64,000 nt of DNA. It comes from Bretschneidera sinensis. Its lineage: Eukaryota > Streptophyta > Magnoliopsida > Brassicales > Akaniaceae. Location of the stretch: the NCBI GenBank assembly GCA_023935145.1, contig CM043704.1, positions 98,264,873 to 98,328,872 on the forward strand, written 5' to 3'. The stretch's first letter is position 1; each line of letters begins with the position of its first letter. The notes under the pieces are model-generated. The model saw only the letters and a list, made by a program, of their open reading frames with translations, did not search any database and was not told the DNA's origin. The translations under genes and the position numbers were made by a program. This document shows, piece by piece, positions 35,331-45,460 of this stretch.

Positions 35331-38300
35331 AGTATCGTCTGCCTTCCATATCGATTGTATCTAGGGATCAACAAGTGTTTTCAATGAGAAATGAGGTTGG
35401 ACCAAGACAATGGCCCACTACAGATTGCCCTGCAATCTCTTTATTTTATAACGATATTAGCTAGCTTCCTGAACAGCTTGATTGCCCAAAATTGAAAATT
35501 TTTTTATGTAACCAATAAGGATCCTTTTTGAAAGTTCCAGAATTTTTTTTTTGGTTGGGATGAGAGAACTCAGAGTTCTGGATTTGACTCAAACGCATAT
35601 TATTTCATTTCCCTCCTCACTTCATCTCCTAGCAAATCTTCAAACTTTGTGTCTGGATCAATGCGAGTTGGGGGACACATGGCTCTTGTTGGAGAATTAA
35701 AGAAACTTGAAGTCCTTAGCCTCTTTGGTTCTAATCTGAAACAGCTGCCGAAGGAATTAGGCCAATTGGCTCAGCTACAGATGTTAGATTTGAGTGATTG
35801 TTCTGGACTAGAAGTAATTCCACCGGGTGTCCTATCAAGTTTATCTCAATTAGAAGAACTGTACATGTTTAATAGCTTTGACCAGTGGGAAGATGAAGGA
35901 CCCAATAATCAAAGAAGTAATGCTAGCCTTGCAGAGTTAAAGCACTTGCCTCACCTGACAACTTCAGACATATGTATTCGAGATGGTTGGATTATGCCAA
36001 AGGATTTGTTCTCCGAAAAGTTGGAAAGATATCAAATATTGATAGGAGATGTGTGGGATTGGTTTGGTAAGTATAAAACCTCTAGAACATTGAGACACAA
36101 GGATAGTACAAGCAGTCGTTTGGAGGATTGGGGTTCACATGTTGAAGAAAACTGAACATTTATATTTAGATGAAATGAAGGGTGTAGGGTATGATCTTTT
36201 GAAATTAGATGGGGAAGGTTTTCCACGATTGAAGCATATTCATGTCCAAAATAGCCCTGAGATTCGGTTTATCATGAACTCATTGGAGCAGCAATCAAAT
36301 TGTTTAAATGCTTTTCCAATCTTGGAGTCATTGTTTCTTCAGAATCTGATTAACTTGGAGAATATATGTCATTCGAAACTCACAGTGCTGTCTTTCAGCA
36401 AATTAAGAACAATAAAAGTGGGGTGTTGTGGAAGATTAAGACATCTCTTCTCATTCTCAATGGCTAGGGGCCTTTTGCAACTTCGAGAAATTGAAGTAAT
36501 TGAGTGTAAACACGGCAGAAATTGTTGCCGAGGGAAAAGAGGATGAGATACTTGTTGACGATGAAGCAGCACATAAAGTTGAGCTTCCTCAATTACGGTC
36601 CTTGATGCTGCCACGTTTATGGTTCTCATTAGCTTCCACTACAACAAGAAAATGCCTTCCACATCCCAAAGTAGATGGTTGATGACACTTTACAATGAAA
36701 AGGTATTTTTTTTTTTATTCGCTATAACTGTGGGTTTTTACAGTTACGTCCCACCTACACTTATGTGAGTCCAGATCCTCTGTAGTGAAACATATGAATT
36801 AAGTAAATCCTGCAGTTAACATTGAATTTCCAAATTTCCATATTACTCGATCAAAACACAAACCCACCCCCTTATCACCCTCAACCTCCTACCCCACACA
36901 GCAGCCTCTTCCCATCATGATCCGTCTTATCTCATGCTTCCAAAAAATTGCAGCCATCACCATCGTGGCAGCTTGTCTTAGCCTCCCCTGACCTCGATGA
37001 CAGACCCACGCCAATATCTTCTTCCCTTTCTTTTCTTTTGTTCTCTTTACCCTCAAGCCCATCTCTCTCCCTGTGCTTCTCCTTTTTCTCGTGCACTAGA
37101 GAGGACCAAAAACAACCCATGAGATCCGCTGCAAGCCCCACCCAAAATATCAACATTATATATTCCTTTTCAATTTTGGATAAACGATTTTGTATTTAAT
37201 CATGTTTATTTTGTGTATTTATTGGAGTAATGAGTTTGGTGAAATGGGTTCTCTAACAAGTTCTCTTGGCTTCTTGGTAGATTTTAATGAAACAGAGGTG
37301 TTGTTTGATGAAGATTGATTTGAGAAAGAGAGCGTTGGCTGCTTTTATTGAGGTTCACACGTTAGTGTATCTCAAGTGGAAAGATAGTGAACAAGTGAAG
37401 GACTACACTCAAATGTGAACATCAACGGTGTTTATGGTTCTTACATGTCATTTCATATCCTATAATCATGCGAAATATTAACGCTTACTTTCTTAAAATG
37501 AAACTAGAGCAAGTTCTTCATGAAATAAAAATTGTCTATGCAGACTTTGTTCCCTGGGTTGGAGGTATTGACGCTATCATCAATTAACATTGAGAAGATA
37601 TGGCAAGACCGGCTTCCAGTAATGTCATCTTCTTTTCAAAATTTGACGAGCTTGATCTTAGACGGCGGACCATTTAGAATATTTATTATCATCTTTGATG
37701 GCCAAATGTCTGGTGCAACTGAAACAGCTTGAGATATGTGATGTAAGATGATGCAAGAGATAATAGTCACCGAAGAACTCAAAGAGGAAAGGAAGGAAAA
37801 GATAGTCCCTCAACTAACTTTCTTGAAGATGAAAAACCTCACAAGATTCTGTTATGAAGAACATATGGAATTTTCATCCTTGAAGCAATTGCAGATAGAG
37901 CATTGCCCCGAATTGAAGGCATTCATTGTCAAATCTAGGAGCTCAGGCTTGGTAGACAGCAAAGAACTTAAATACATGAACATGAAGGAGAGTATTAGCA
38001 CAGAATCTCTCTTCAATGAAAAGGTGGATTTTTCTTTCAATGTTTTTCTTCTTTTCATCCCCTGCTTTACTGTCATGGTGGTCATTTAGAATCTAATTTT
38101 TGTTGGATTTCTCATGTAATTTTTTTCGTCCTTATTTATAGTCATGCATGCTAATCAAGTTAGAATTTAAAGTACGACGAATTTCATATGTCGCATTCCC
38201 TATGCTCGAGGAAGTGGTAATCTCGCACATGGATAACTTGAAGAGTATATGGCACAACCAGCTTTCGGCAGACTCCTTTCGTAAACCAATGAGGATAGAA

Positions 38301-38680
38301 GTTGAACACTGTGAAACGCTATCTGGTACTATTTTTCCAGCCACCGTAGCTAGAGTTCTTCTGCAACTTGAGGAGCTTATTGCAATGTTTGTGGGGTGGA
38401 GTACATTGTTGCAAAGTAGGGAGGAGTAGAAGCAGCCACTGAATTTGTGTTTCCTTGAGGAAGCTTCCTAAAACTTTGGGAAGTGGCAAACTCAAAAGTT
38501 TCTATCTAGGCATACACACTTCGGAATGGCCAATGTTGAAAAAATTGGATGTGTATCATTGTTGCAGCTTATAAGTATTTGCTCCAGATTCTCTTAGCTC
38601 CGATGAAACACATGCAGACGACCAACTTAATATTCCGACTAAGCAACCGCTCTTCTTTGTTAAAAAAGGTATGAGCCCTT

Positions 38681-39201
38681 GATATTCTTTCAAAGCTGTC
38701 CAGATAATTAACAATTAGTAGCTGCCAAGCATCCGCATGGTGTGACATAACTTTCTTTGATTCCGTCTCCTTTTCAATATGTTAAAAGTCTTTTGTTTTG
38801 GTCTAATTCAATTCACAATTATATCAGCCTAAAGGTAATCTGAAAGTTTCTAGAGTTTTTTTGGGTAATGACTATTTTTTATGTTCACACTGCATTCATG
38901 TGATGATGTTAGACAATTTTCAGTGTTTTAAGGGCAAAACACGTTTCGGACTTACTTGTCATGTGCAAATCAAAAAAATTTAGGAGTCTGATTTTCAAAC
39001 TTTGTAATTAGGTGCAAAACTAGAGATGTAGTTTACCCTGCTTTTAATAATATCTATTTTATTTATTTCATCTTTTTTGCTAAAAATCGTGTCGTTACCC
39101 TCATTATTCATGCCTTCATGGTTACCATAATTGATTTTTGTGGCCCTCCACCAACTATTTCTTCTTCTGCGACTCTCACGATCATCTTACTCGATTCTTT
39201 T
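38681..39201. other. 3' flank of the NB-LRR relic
   Basis: AT-rich, with no recognisable coding sequence. The Tat retrotransposon is inserted at its end and the flank resumes at 50916. Confidence 0.6.
39197..39201. repeat. Target-site duplication CTTTT, left
   Basis: CTTTT directly before the 5' LTR, identical to 50911-50915 after the 3' LTR. Five-base duplications are usual for LTR retrotransposons. Confidence 0.9.
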
Positions 39202-39823
39202 TGATACTACCAAAATATGTCACCCCAACAGGAGGAGGACACGTGGATTATCTTGAGCCCTGAATTCAAAGAGACACGCGGACAGTTCAGGCCCAGACAG
39301 CTGGGCCTCCAGGTCATGACCGCCTTTCAGGCATCCACCTCCAGCTGGGCCTCCAGGTCATGACCGCCCTCAGGAATATCTTGGCTCCAGCTGGGCCTCC
39401 ACGTCACCACCGCCCTCCGGATCATCATTACCAACCAAGTTGGGGCGTCAGACCGAAACACCGTCTTACGCATAGACGGCTCTGGAATAAGCCAACAAGG
39501 CTAAAGCCCTACTGAACGGTTCTCAGCTTCCTAGCTGGGCCTCATAGGCATCATTACCCTACCCAGTTAGGGTATCCTGTCACAGCTGCCCCGACCCATC
39601 ACCGCCTCCGGAACTCTATAAAAGGATTTGGTAAGCGGTCCAAAAGGGCAAGGGCTTTTTCAGCTTTAAACACATACAACCTGAAACTTTTGCTAACTTA
39701 AGCATCGGAGCATCCTCGGAGGCATCCCCTCCGTCGACCCAATAGCAAATCTCCCTTTCCCTGTGCAGGTACTTATACAGAACATCCATCCAGCTCAGCA
39801 ATACTCATTTTTTGGCATCAACA
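39202..39823 (+). repeat. 5' LTR of the Tat element
   Basis: 622 bp, TGATACTACC...GCATCAACA. It contains GACACGTGGAT (G-box) at about 39239, a CCAGCTGGGCCTCCAGGTCA-type unit repeated three times (about 39297-39420), and a TATA box at 39617. Confidence 0.95.
39617..39623 (+). promoter_or_regulatory. TATA box of the Tat 5' LTR
   Basis: CTCTATAAAAGG, located 284 bp upstream of the gag ATG. This is the probable core promoter for the genomic RNA. The 3' LTR has the same sequence near 50704. Confidence 0.7.
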
Positions 39824-39826
39824 GAT

Positions 39827-39844
39827 TGGCGCCGTCTGTGGGAA
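39827..39844 (+). promoter_or_regulatory. Primer-binding site of the Tat element
   Basis: TGGCGCCGTCTGTGGGAA, three bases after the LTR. TGGCGCC fits the 3' end of a tRNA ending GGCGCCA, such as plant tRNA-Asp, but the match beyond eight bases would need a tRNA set to confirm. The same site occurs in the element at 55229. Confidence 0.75.
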
Positions 39845-39854
39845 CCCACATCTC

Positions 39855-39873
39855 TCGCTGACAGTAACAGCGA
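39855..39873 (+). promoter_or_regulatory. Leader stem-loop of the Tat element
   Basis: TCGCTG - ACAGTAA - CAGCGA forms a 6-bp perfect stem with a 7-nt loop between the primer site and gag. The element at 55229 has the same hairpin with a 7-bp stem. The position suits an RNA packaging or dimerisation signal; this is inference. Confidence 0.45.
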
Positions 39874-39900
39874 AGAAGTCAAAAGAACTCATCTGTTAGC

Positions 39901-42900
39901 ATGCCTCCAAAAACACTCGCCAGAGATCTAGGCGCTCGCGCGCTACAGTCGGGAGACAGTTCTTCAGCCGAACCCGGCGTTCACCCGAATGAAGGCACGC
40001 TCCAGGCGCAATTCACAGAGCTTGCACACCTGGTGGCCGACCTGGCTGCCGAAGTTCGTAGGAGACCTCAGCAGACGCTGCCACTCCCATCGCTGGAACC
40101 AGGTCACGGTGTTTCCACTGATCGTCGCCCACCAGCGGATGTCTGCTCAGCGACCCACTCACCTTCCCCAGCTAAATTCAGAGAGAGTCCCGTGCCCAAT
40201 AACAGCGAAGGGTTTGGCAAACGGATCGAGGACATAGAGGGACGCATCAACGAAGCGTTTAAAGAACGCGGCCACAGTATTAGCGATGATCTCGATGTAC
40301 AGGACCCACCTTTCATAAAAGAAGTCCTTGACGCCCCTCTCCCCCAAAATTTTCGTATGCCACAAATCAAACTTTATGATGGATCCACAGATCCCTTAGA
40401 TCACCTCCAGCACTACCGAACCACAATGACCCTCCATAGACATTCGGACCCTATAATGTGCAGAGCGTTTCCATTAACCCTAGAAAAAGCGGCTGGGACG
40501 TGGTATTCCCGTTTGAAACCGGGGGGTATTCGCACCTTCAAAGACCTAAGTTATGCCTTCGCCTCACATTTCATCAGCAGTAAAGGACCCAAGAAAACTT
40601 CGGAGTCTCTGTTTAACATTGTCCAGTCGAAAGGAGAGAAGCTTCGCGCCTATATTTCCAGATTCAACACTGCAGCCTGGGAGATTCCAAACCTTGATCC
40701 CAATGTTCAGCTCCTGGCATTCAAAAATGGATTAAGATCCGGATTCTTCAGCTCAAAACTCATCAGACGTCCGCCTACGGACATGAATGAGGTCTTGGCC
40801 CGAGCCGAAAAATACATGCTAGCAGAAGATGATCAAGCATTCCGAAGAGAACGCGAAGGAGATACGGAAAAGAGGAAGAGAGGCCCCACTAGTCCCAGCC
40901 TTGAACCCTCTAAGCGGCCGTTCCGCGAGGAGAAACCCAGAACCCTCAGGCCTTTCGAGGATAGGTCCCGAACTCTTGCAACCTATGGAACCAGAGCCAG
41001 AACTCCGAGGCAAATCCATGGCTATGCACCACTGAATGCCTCCAGAACCAACATTCTGATGCAGATTCATGATAGGGACCTCTTGCAATGGCCTCCAAGG
41101 CCGCCAAACCTCAACCCGGATCGCAATACTTGGTGCAGGTTTCACAAAAACTTCGGCCATGATACGGAAGAATGTAAGGCCTTAAAAAATCAGATCGAGG
41201 CCCTCATCAATAGAGGGTATCTAAAGGAATATGTCAGGCCACGACAAGAGAAATATGATGAACGATCGCGAAGAGGCCCTGAACGTTCTTATGAACGAAA
41301 CAGACCTGCAAGGACAGCCCAGAAGAGCCCGAGGCCAAGTTATAGAGAGCCCAGCCAGAAAAAACCGGAGGTCCCCGTGGCGAAGATTATCAAAACCATT
41401 TACGGTGGGCTCGTTGCTGGAGGGGGATCCCGTGCTCGCAGTAGGTCTTATGCTAGGTCAATAGCCTCTGTTGCTGGATCTCAGAAAAGACCTAGGACCG
41501 GAGAAATTATTTCTTTTTCGGACGAAGACTTGGAAGGAGTGCAGATCCCACACGACGATGCTGTCGTAATTTCACTCCTTGTGGCTAACCATGAGATAAG
41601 ACGAGTCCTAGTCGACAACGGGAGCTCGGCCGACATCCTCTTTTATGATGTCTTTCACCAAATGCAGTTAGGCGATGCACATCTGGAGCTGGTTTCCACC
41701 CCCCTCTATGGCTTCTCAGGGGGACCGGTCTTTACAGAAGGCAGTATAACTCTCCCGGTAACTGCGGGAACGGCACCTCAAACAACAACAGTACAATCCA
41801 CTTTGTTAATCGTCCGACAACCCTCTTCCTACAATATGATACTCGGACGACCCACACTGAATAAACTCCGAGCTGTTGTCTCTACCTATCATCTCAAAAT
41901 CAAATTCCCCACGACAGACGGAGTAGGCGAGATCAAAGGAGATCAACAAACCGCCAGATCCTGTTATCTCAGTGCAATAAAAGGTAAAAAGACGGAAGCC
42001 CTACCACTCGAATTGGATGACCTTAGGGATGAAGCAAGCAACCCACGGGGTAGGCCCGGAGAAGATGTACTCACAATCCCCCTTGGCGAAGATAGCACCA
42101 AAACTGTGCAAATTGGTTCCAACCTGTCCAGCTCTTCCCAAGAATCTTTATTAGCCCTTCTCCGGGCAAACCAAGATCTATTCGCCTGGACTGCTGCAGA
42201 TATGCCAGGAATCAGCCCTGACGTCATTGTACATCGCCTGAGTGTCGACCCGACCCACAAACCGGTTATTCAGAAGAAAAGGTCGTTTGCTTCCGAGCGA
42301 CAGGCAGTCGTTCGGACAGAAGTTGAGAAATTACGTTCGGCTGACTTCATCCGAGAGGTGAGCTATCCGGATTGGGTATCTAACGTTGTAATGGTAAAAA
42401 AGGCCAATGGCAAATGGCGAATCTGTATAGACTTTTCTGATCTAAATAAAGCCTGTCCAAAAGACAGTTTTCCTTTGCCTCGGATTGATCAACTCGTGGA
42501 CGCAACATCCGGCCATGAGCTGATAACATTCATGGATGCTTACTCCGGGTATAATCAAATCCTCATGCACCCGCCCGACCAAGAAAAGACAGCATTTATC
42601 ACAGAACAAGGCCTCTATTGTTATAGGGTCATGCCATTCGGTTTGAAAAATGCCGGGGCCACTTATCAGAGGTTGGTAAACAAAATATTCAAAGAACAGA
42701 TTGGTCGTAATATGGAAGTATATGTGGACGACATGCTGGTTAAAAGCGTCGAGGCAAAAACCCACGAAGCTGATCTCCAAGAAGCTTTTACTATCCTTCG
42801 TCATTATCATATGAAATTGAATCCTACAAAGTGTGCCTTTGGAGTTACTGGGGGGAAGTTCCTCGGCTTCTTAGTCACCCATAGGGGCATCGAAGCCAAC

Positions 42901-45276
42901 CCAGAAAAGATTGACGCCATTCTTCGTATGAGTCCGCCTCGGACCGTGAAAGAAGTCCAGCGACTTACTGGAAAAATCGCGGCCCTCAGCCGGTTTATGT
43001 CAAAGTCAGCAGAGAAGTGCCTGCCCTTTTTTAAAGACATTCGTCGGACGCAGAACTTCGTGTGGAATGAAGCTTGCCAAGAAGCATTCAGGACGTTGAA
43101 AATATATTTGGGGACACCACCCGTGCTTACCAAACCAGTGGTCGGAGAAGAACTTTTTTTGTATCTTTCGACTGGGCCCGAAGTGGTAGCCTCCGTGTTA
43201 ATACGAGAAGAAGAGGGCGTGCAGAAGCCGGTGTATTATGTCAGCAAAGTACTCCATGATGCTGAGACAAGATATTCCCCGGCAGAAAAAATGGCGTATG
43301 CTCTGTTAACTTCGGCCCGGAAGCTTCGACCTTATTTTCAAGCCCATACCATCACTGTCCTCACCAACCAGCCTCTTCGACAAATACTTCACAAGCCAGA
43401 CATTTCTGGTAGAATGGTTAAATGGTCGATAGAGCTGGGAGAGTTCGACATCCGTTATCGGCCTCGGACTGCTATCAAAGCACAAGCCCTAGCTGATTTT
43501 GTCATGGAAACTACTTTACCGGAGGAAGACTCTCCACAGGATGTTAGTCAATCGAATTCCTTTCTGCATTGGACTCTTCATGTGGATGGGTCCTCTACTG
43601 ACTCTGGAAGTGGAGCCGGGCTCATTCTAAGCGGTCCTGACAACTTTTCCATTGAATACGCCCTGAGATTTAAGTTTCCAGCGTCAAACAACGAAGCCGA
43701 GTATGAGGCTCTACTCGCCGGCATGAAATTGGCCAAGGTAATATCTGTACAAAACTTACATGTATATAGCGATTCCCAACTGGTGGTGAACCAGGTGAAC
43801 GGCGAATTCGAGGCCCGAGGAGAAAAAATCGCTCGCTACCTAGCAGCAGCAAAGGCATTAGCCGGGCAATTTGAAGTCTTTTCTCTAAACCAGATTCCCC
43901 GGGCAGAAAATGCAAAGGCCGACTCATTGGCCCGACTTGCTTCGTCTCGCCAGCTTGAGTCCAGACGAGCAGTTTACCTCGAAACCCTAGCCGTGCCGAG
44001 TATCGACGAAATAATGGTCTTACCCGTGGTTGGTGAGAGAACATGGATGAGTCCTATCCTGGAATATCTACGTGACGGTATTCTTCCCTATGATAAGGGC
44101 GAAGCCCGAAAGATTGTGTCTCGAGCCGCCCGTTACGCTATTCTGGATGATCACCTGTATAAGCGGGGGTTGACAACGCCCTTCTTAAAGTGTCTTGATC
44201 CGACCGAAGCTAACTACGCCCTTCGAGAAGTCCACGAAGGTATATGTGGAAATCACCTCGGAGGACGTGCCTTAGCATTCAAAATCCTCCGTCAAGGATA
44301 CTATTGGCCGAAGATGAGGGAAGAAGCCATGGAGTTGGTGACCAAATGCCAAAGCTGTCAACGGTATGCCCTTGTGCCACGACAACCAGCGAACCTTTTG
44401 ACACCAATTGTCAGTCCACTTCCTTTCGCTATGTGGGGAATGGACCTTCTCGGGCCCTTTCCCGGAGCAACCGGCCAGCGAAGATACCTCATAGTTGCCA
44501 TAGATTATTTTACAAAATGGGTAGAAGCCGAACCCTTGGCCAGCATCACGGACTTCCAAGCCCGAGCTTTCGTATGGAAATCAATCGTGTGTCGGTTTGG
44601 AGTACCACAAGTATTAGTAACAGACAACGGCAAACAGTTTGACAGCGTTCGGTTCAAAGCATTTTGCGATGAATTACACATTGACCATCGTTTCTCTTCG
44701 GTTGGATATCCGCAAGCAAATGGACAAGCCGAAGTTACCAACCGAACGATCTTGCAAGGCATTAAAAGGCGAATAGACCAAGCAGAGAAGCAGTGGGCAG
44801 ACCATTTGCCCAACATACTTTGGGCATATCGAACCACGACTCGAGCACCTACCGGGGAAACCCCTTTCTTCATGACTTATGGGTCCGAGGCAGTCATCCC
44901 CTTGGAAATAGGAATACCTTCCTTACGAGTTCAGAATTTCGAAGAACGAAGCAATGAGGAAGCCCTTCGCGCGAACGCTGATCTTTTAGACGAAGCCCGA
45001 GACAAAGCCCAAATTCGACTCGCCGTTTACCAGCAGCGAGCCACTAGGTACTTCAACTCAAGAGTAAAAGTAAGACGTTTCTGTCTTCACGACCTCGTCT
45101 TGCGAAAAAATAAAGTATCTAGGCCCCGAGACTCAGGCAAATTAGTCCCTAATTGGGAAGGGCCTTATCGAATCAAAAAGGTGTGCCGCCCCGGTTCTTT
45201 TGAACTCGAAGAGTTGAACGGAAAAGCCCTTCCTCGTACTTGGAATGCGGCACATCTTCGACGTTTTTATCAATAA
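39901..45276 (+). CDS. Gag-pol polyprotein of the Tat element
   Basis: One uninterrupted frame of 1791 aa. Gag capsid-like domain is about 160-310 (retrotransposon-gag motif around WYSRLKPGGI). A degenerate knuckle C-x2-H-x4-H-x4-C (CRFHKNFGHDTEEC) is near 415. The aspartic protease motif DNGSSADIL has catalytic D572. Reverse transcriptase has YVDD at 941-944, then a Ty3-type RNase H. A second, archaeal-like RNase H has D1229 (HVDGSS), NNEAEYEALL and YSDSQLV. Integrase has an HHCC finger (H1445, H1452, C1483, C1486) and D1515, D1575, E1611, i.e. DD35E. No stop or frameshift is seen, so the proteins for a full replication cycle in the host cell seem to be encoded. The start is the first ATG after the leader and matches the gag start in the non-autonomous element. 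Confidence 0.95.
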   Translation: MPPKTLARDLGARALQSGDSSSAEPGVHPNEGTLQAQFTELAHLVADLAAEVRRRPQQTLPLPSLEPGHGVSTDRRPPADVCSATHSPSPAKFRESPVPNNSEGFGKRIEDIEGRINEAFKERGHSISDDLDVQDPPFIKEVLDAPLPQNFRMPQIKLYDGSTDPLDHLQHYRTTMTLHRHSDPIMCRAFPLTLEKAAGTWYSRLKPGGIRTFKDLSYAFASHFISSKGPKKTSESLFNIVQSKGEKLRAYISRFNTAAWEIPNLDPNVQLLAFKNGLRSGFFSSKLIRRPPTDMNEVLARAEKYMLAEDDQAFRREREGDTEKRKRGPTSPSLEPSKRPFREEKPRTLRPFEDRSRTLATYGTRARTPRQIHGYAPLNASRTNILMQIHDRDLLQWPPRPPNLNPDRNTWCRFHKNFGHDTEECKALKNQIEALINRGYLKEYVRPRQEKYDERSRRGPERSYERNRPARTAQKSPRPSYREPSQKKPEVPVAKIIKTIYGGLVAGGGSRARSRSYARSIASVAGSQKRPRTGEIISFSDEDLEGVQIPHDDAVVISLLVANHEIRRVLVDNGSSADILFYDVFHQMQLGDAHLELVSTPLYGFSGGPVFTEGSITLPVTAGTAPQTTTVQSTLLIVRQPSSYNMILGRPTLNKLRAVVSTYHLKIKFPTTDGVGEIKGDQQTARSCYLSAIKGKKTEALPLELDDLRDEASNPRGRPGEDVLTIPLGEDSTKTVQIGSNLSSSSQESLLALLRANQDLFAWTAADMPGISPDVIVHRLSVDPTHKPVIQKKRSFASERQAVVRTEVEKLRSADFIREVSYPDWVSNVVMVKKANGKWRICIDFSDLNKACPKDSFPLPRIDQLVDATSGHELITFMDAYSGYNQILMHPPDQEKTAFITEQGLYCYRVMPFGLKNAGATYQRLVNKIFKEQIGRNMEVYVDDMLVKSVEAKTHEADLQEAFTILRHYHMKLNPTKCAFGVTGGKFLGFLVTHRGIEANPEKIDAILRMSPPRTVKEVQRLTGKIAALSRFMSKSAEKCLPFFKDIRRTQNFVWNEACQEAFRTLKIYLGTPPVLTKPVVGEELFLYLSTGPEVVASVLIREEEGVQKPVYYVSKVLHDAETRYSPAEKMAYALLTSARKLRPYFQAHTITVLTNQPLRQILHKPDISGRMVKWSIELGEFDIRYRPRTAIKAQALADFVMETTLPEEDSPQDVSQSNSFLHWTLHVDGSSTDSGSGAGLILSGPDNFSIEYALRFKFPASNNEAEYEALLAGMKLAKVISVQNLHVYSDSQLVVNQVNGEFEARGEKIARYLAAAKALAGQFEVFSLNQIPRAENAKADSLARLASSRQLESRRAVYLETLAVPSIDEIMVLPVVGERTWMSPILEYLRDGILPYDKGEARKIVSRAARYAILDDHLYKRGLTTPFLKCLDPTEANYALREVHEGICGNHLGGRALAFKILRQGYYWPKMREEAMELVTKCQSCQRYALVPRQPANLLTPIVSPLPFAMWGMDLLGPFPGATGQRRYLIVAIDYFTKWVEAEPLASITDFQARAFVWKSIVCRFGVPQVLVTDNGKQFDSVRFKAFCDELHIDHRFSSVGYPQANGQAEVTNRTILQGIKRRIDQAEKQWADHLPNILWAYRTTTRAPTGETPFFMTYGSEAVIPLEIGIPSLRVQNFEERSNEEALRANADLLDEARDKAQIRLAVYQQRATRYFNSRVKVRRFCLHDLVLRKNKVSRPRDSGKLVPNWEGPYRIKKVCRPGSFELEELNGKALPRTWNAAHLRRFYQ

Positions 45277-45460
45277 ATAAGTGTTACACATATGTAAGTA
45301 CTCTTGTTTTTATATATATGAAAAGATTTTACTTACATCATTTCGTCCAATACGAAACAAAATTAAGTAGGGCGCTAGCGGCCTCAAAATACAACCCTAA
45401 GGCACAGACCGGGTCAAAACAACAAAAAAGGGCTACAATAGATCGCCCTCAACCTAAACC
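45277..45460. other. Convergent 3' ends of gag-pol and the antisense gene
   Basis: Only 184 bp separate the two stop codons. No clear terminator was recognised, so sense genomic RNA certainly crosses the antisense gene, and antisense read-through into pol is possible. Confidence 0.6.

Larger units (their letters stand above)
34063..38680 (+). pseudogene. CC-NB-LRR disease-resistance gene relic
   Basis: The family are intracellular immune receptors of the RPS2/RPS5-like, non-TIR type. The coiled-coil part is missing. The linker before the NB domain (PPQGMGITYAKGYE, about 34092) is frameshifted. NB-ARC follows at 34189-34656 with P-loop GMGGVGKTT, kinase-2 LLILDDIW (final W typical of the CC class), GCKILLTSR and DETWDLFKK. 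A TGA ends this frame at 34654-34656, and the GLPLA motif survives as GLLIAI. An inverted copy of the ARC region follows (35071-35330). LRR modules lie at 35649-36155, 36139-36700, 37544-38023 and 38148-38400, partly separated by intron-like sequence (36702-37543). The C-terminal motif PTKQPLFFVKK is near 38640. Multiple frameshifts make it non-functional. Confidence 0.85.

Noticed and set aside
36948..37199. Ser/Pro/Leu-rich ORF in the NB-LRR relic
   Set aside because: It sits in the intron-like stretch between LRR modules (36702-37543) and is low-complexity pyrimidine-rich DNA.
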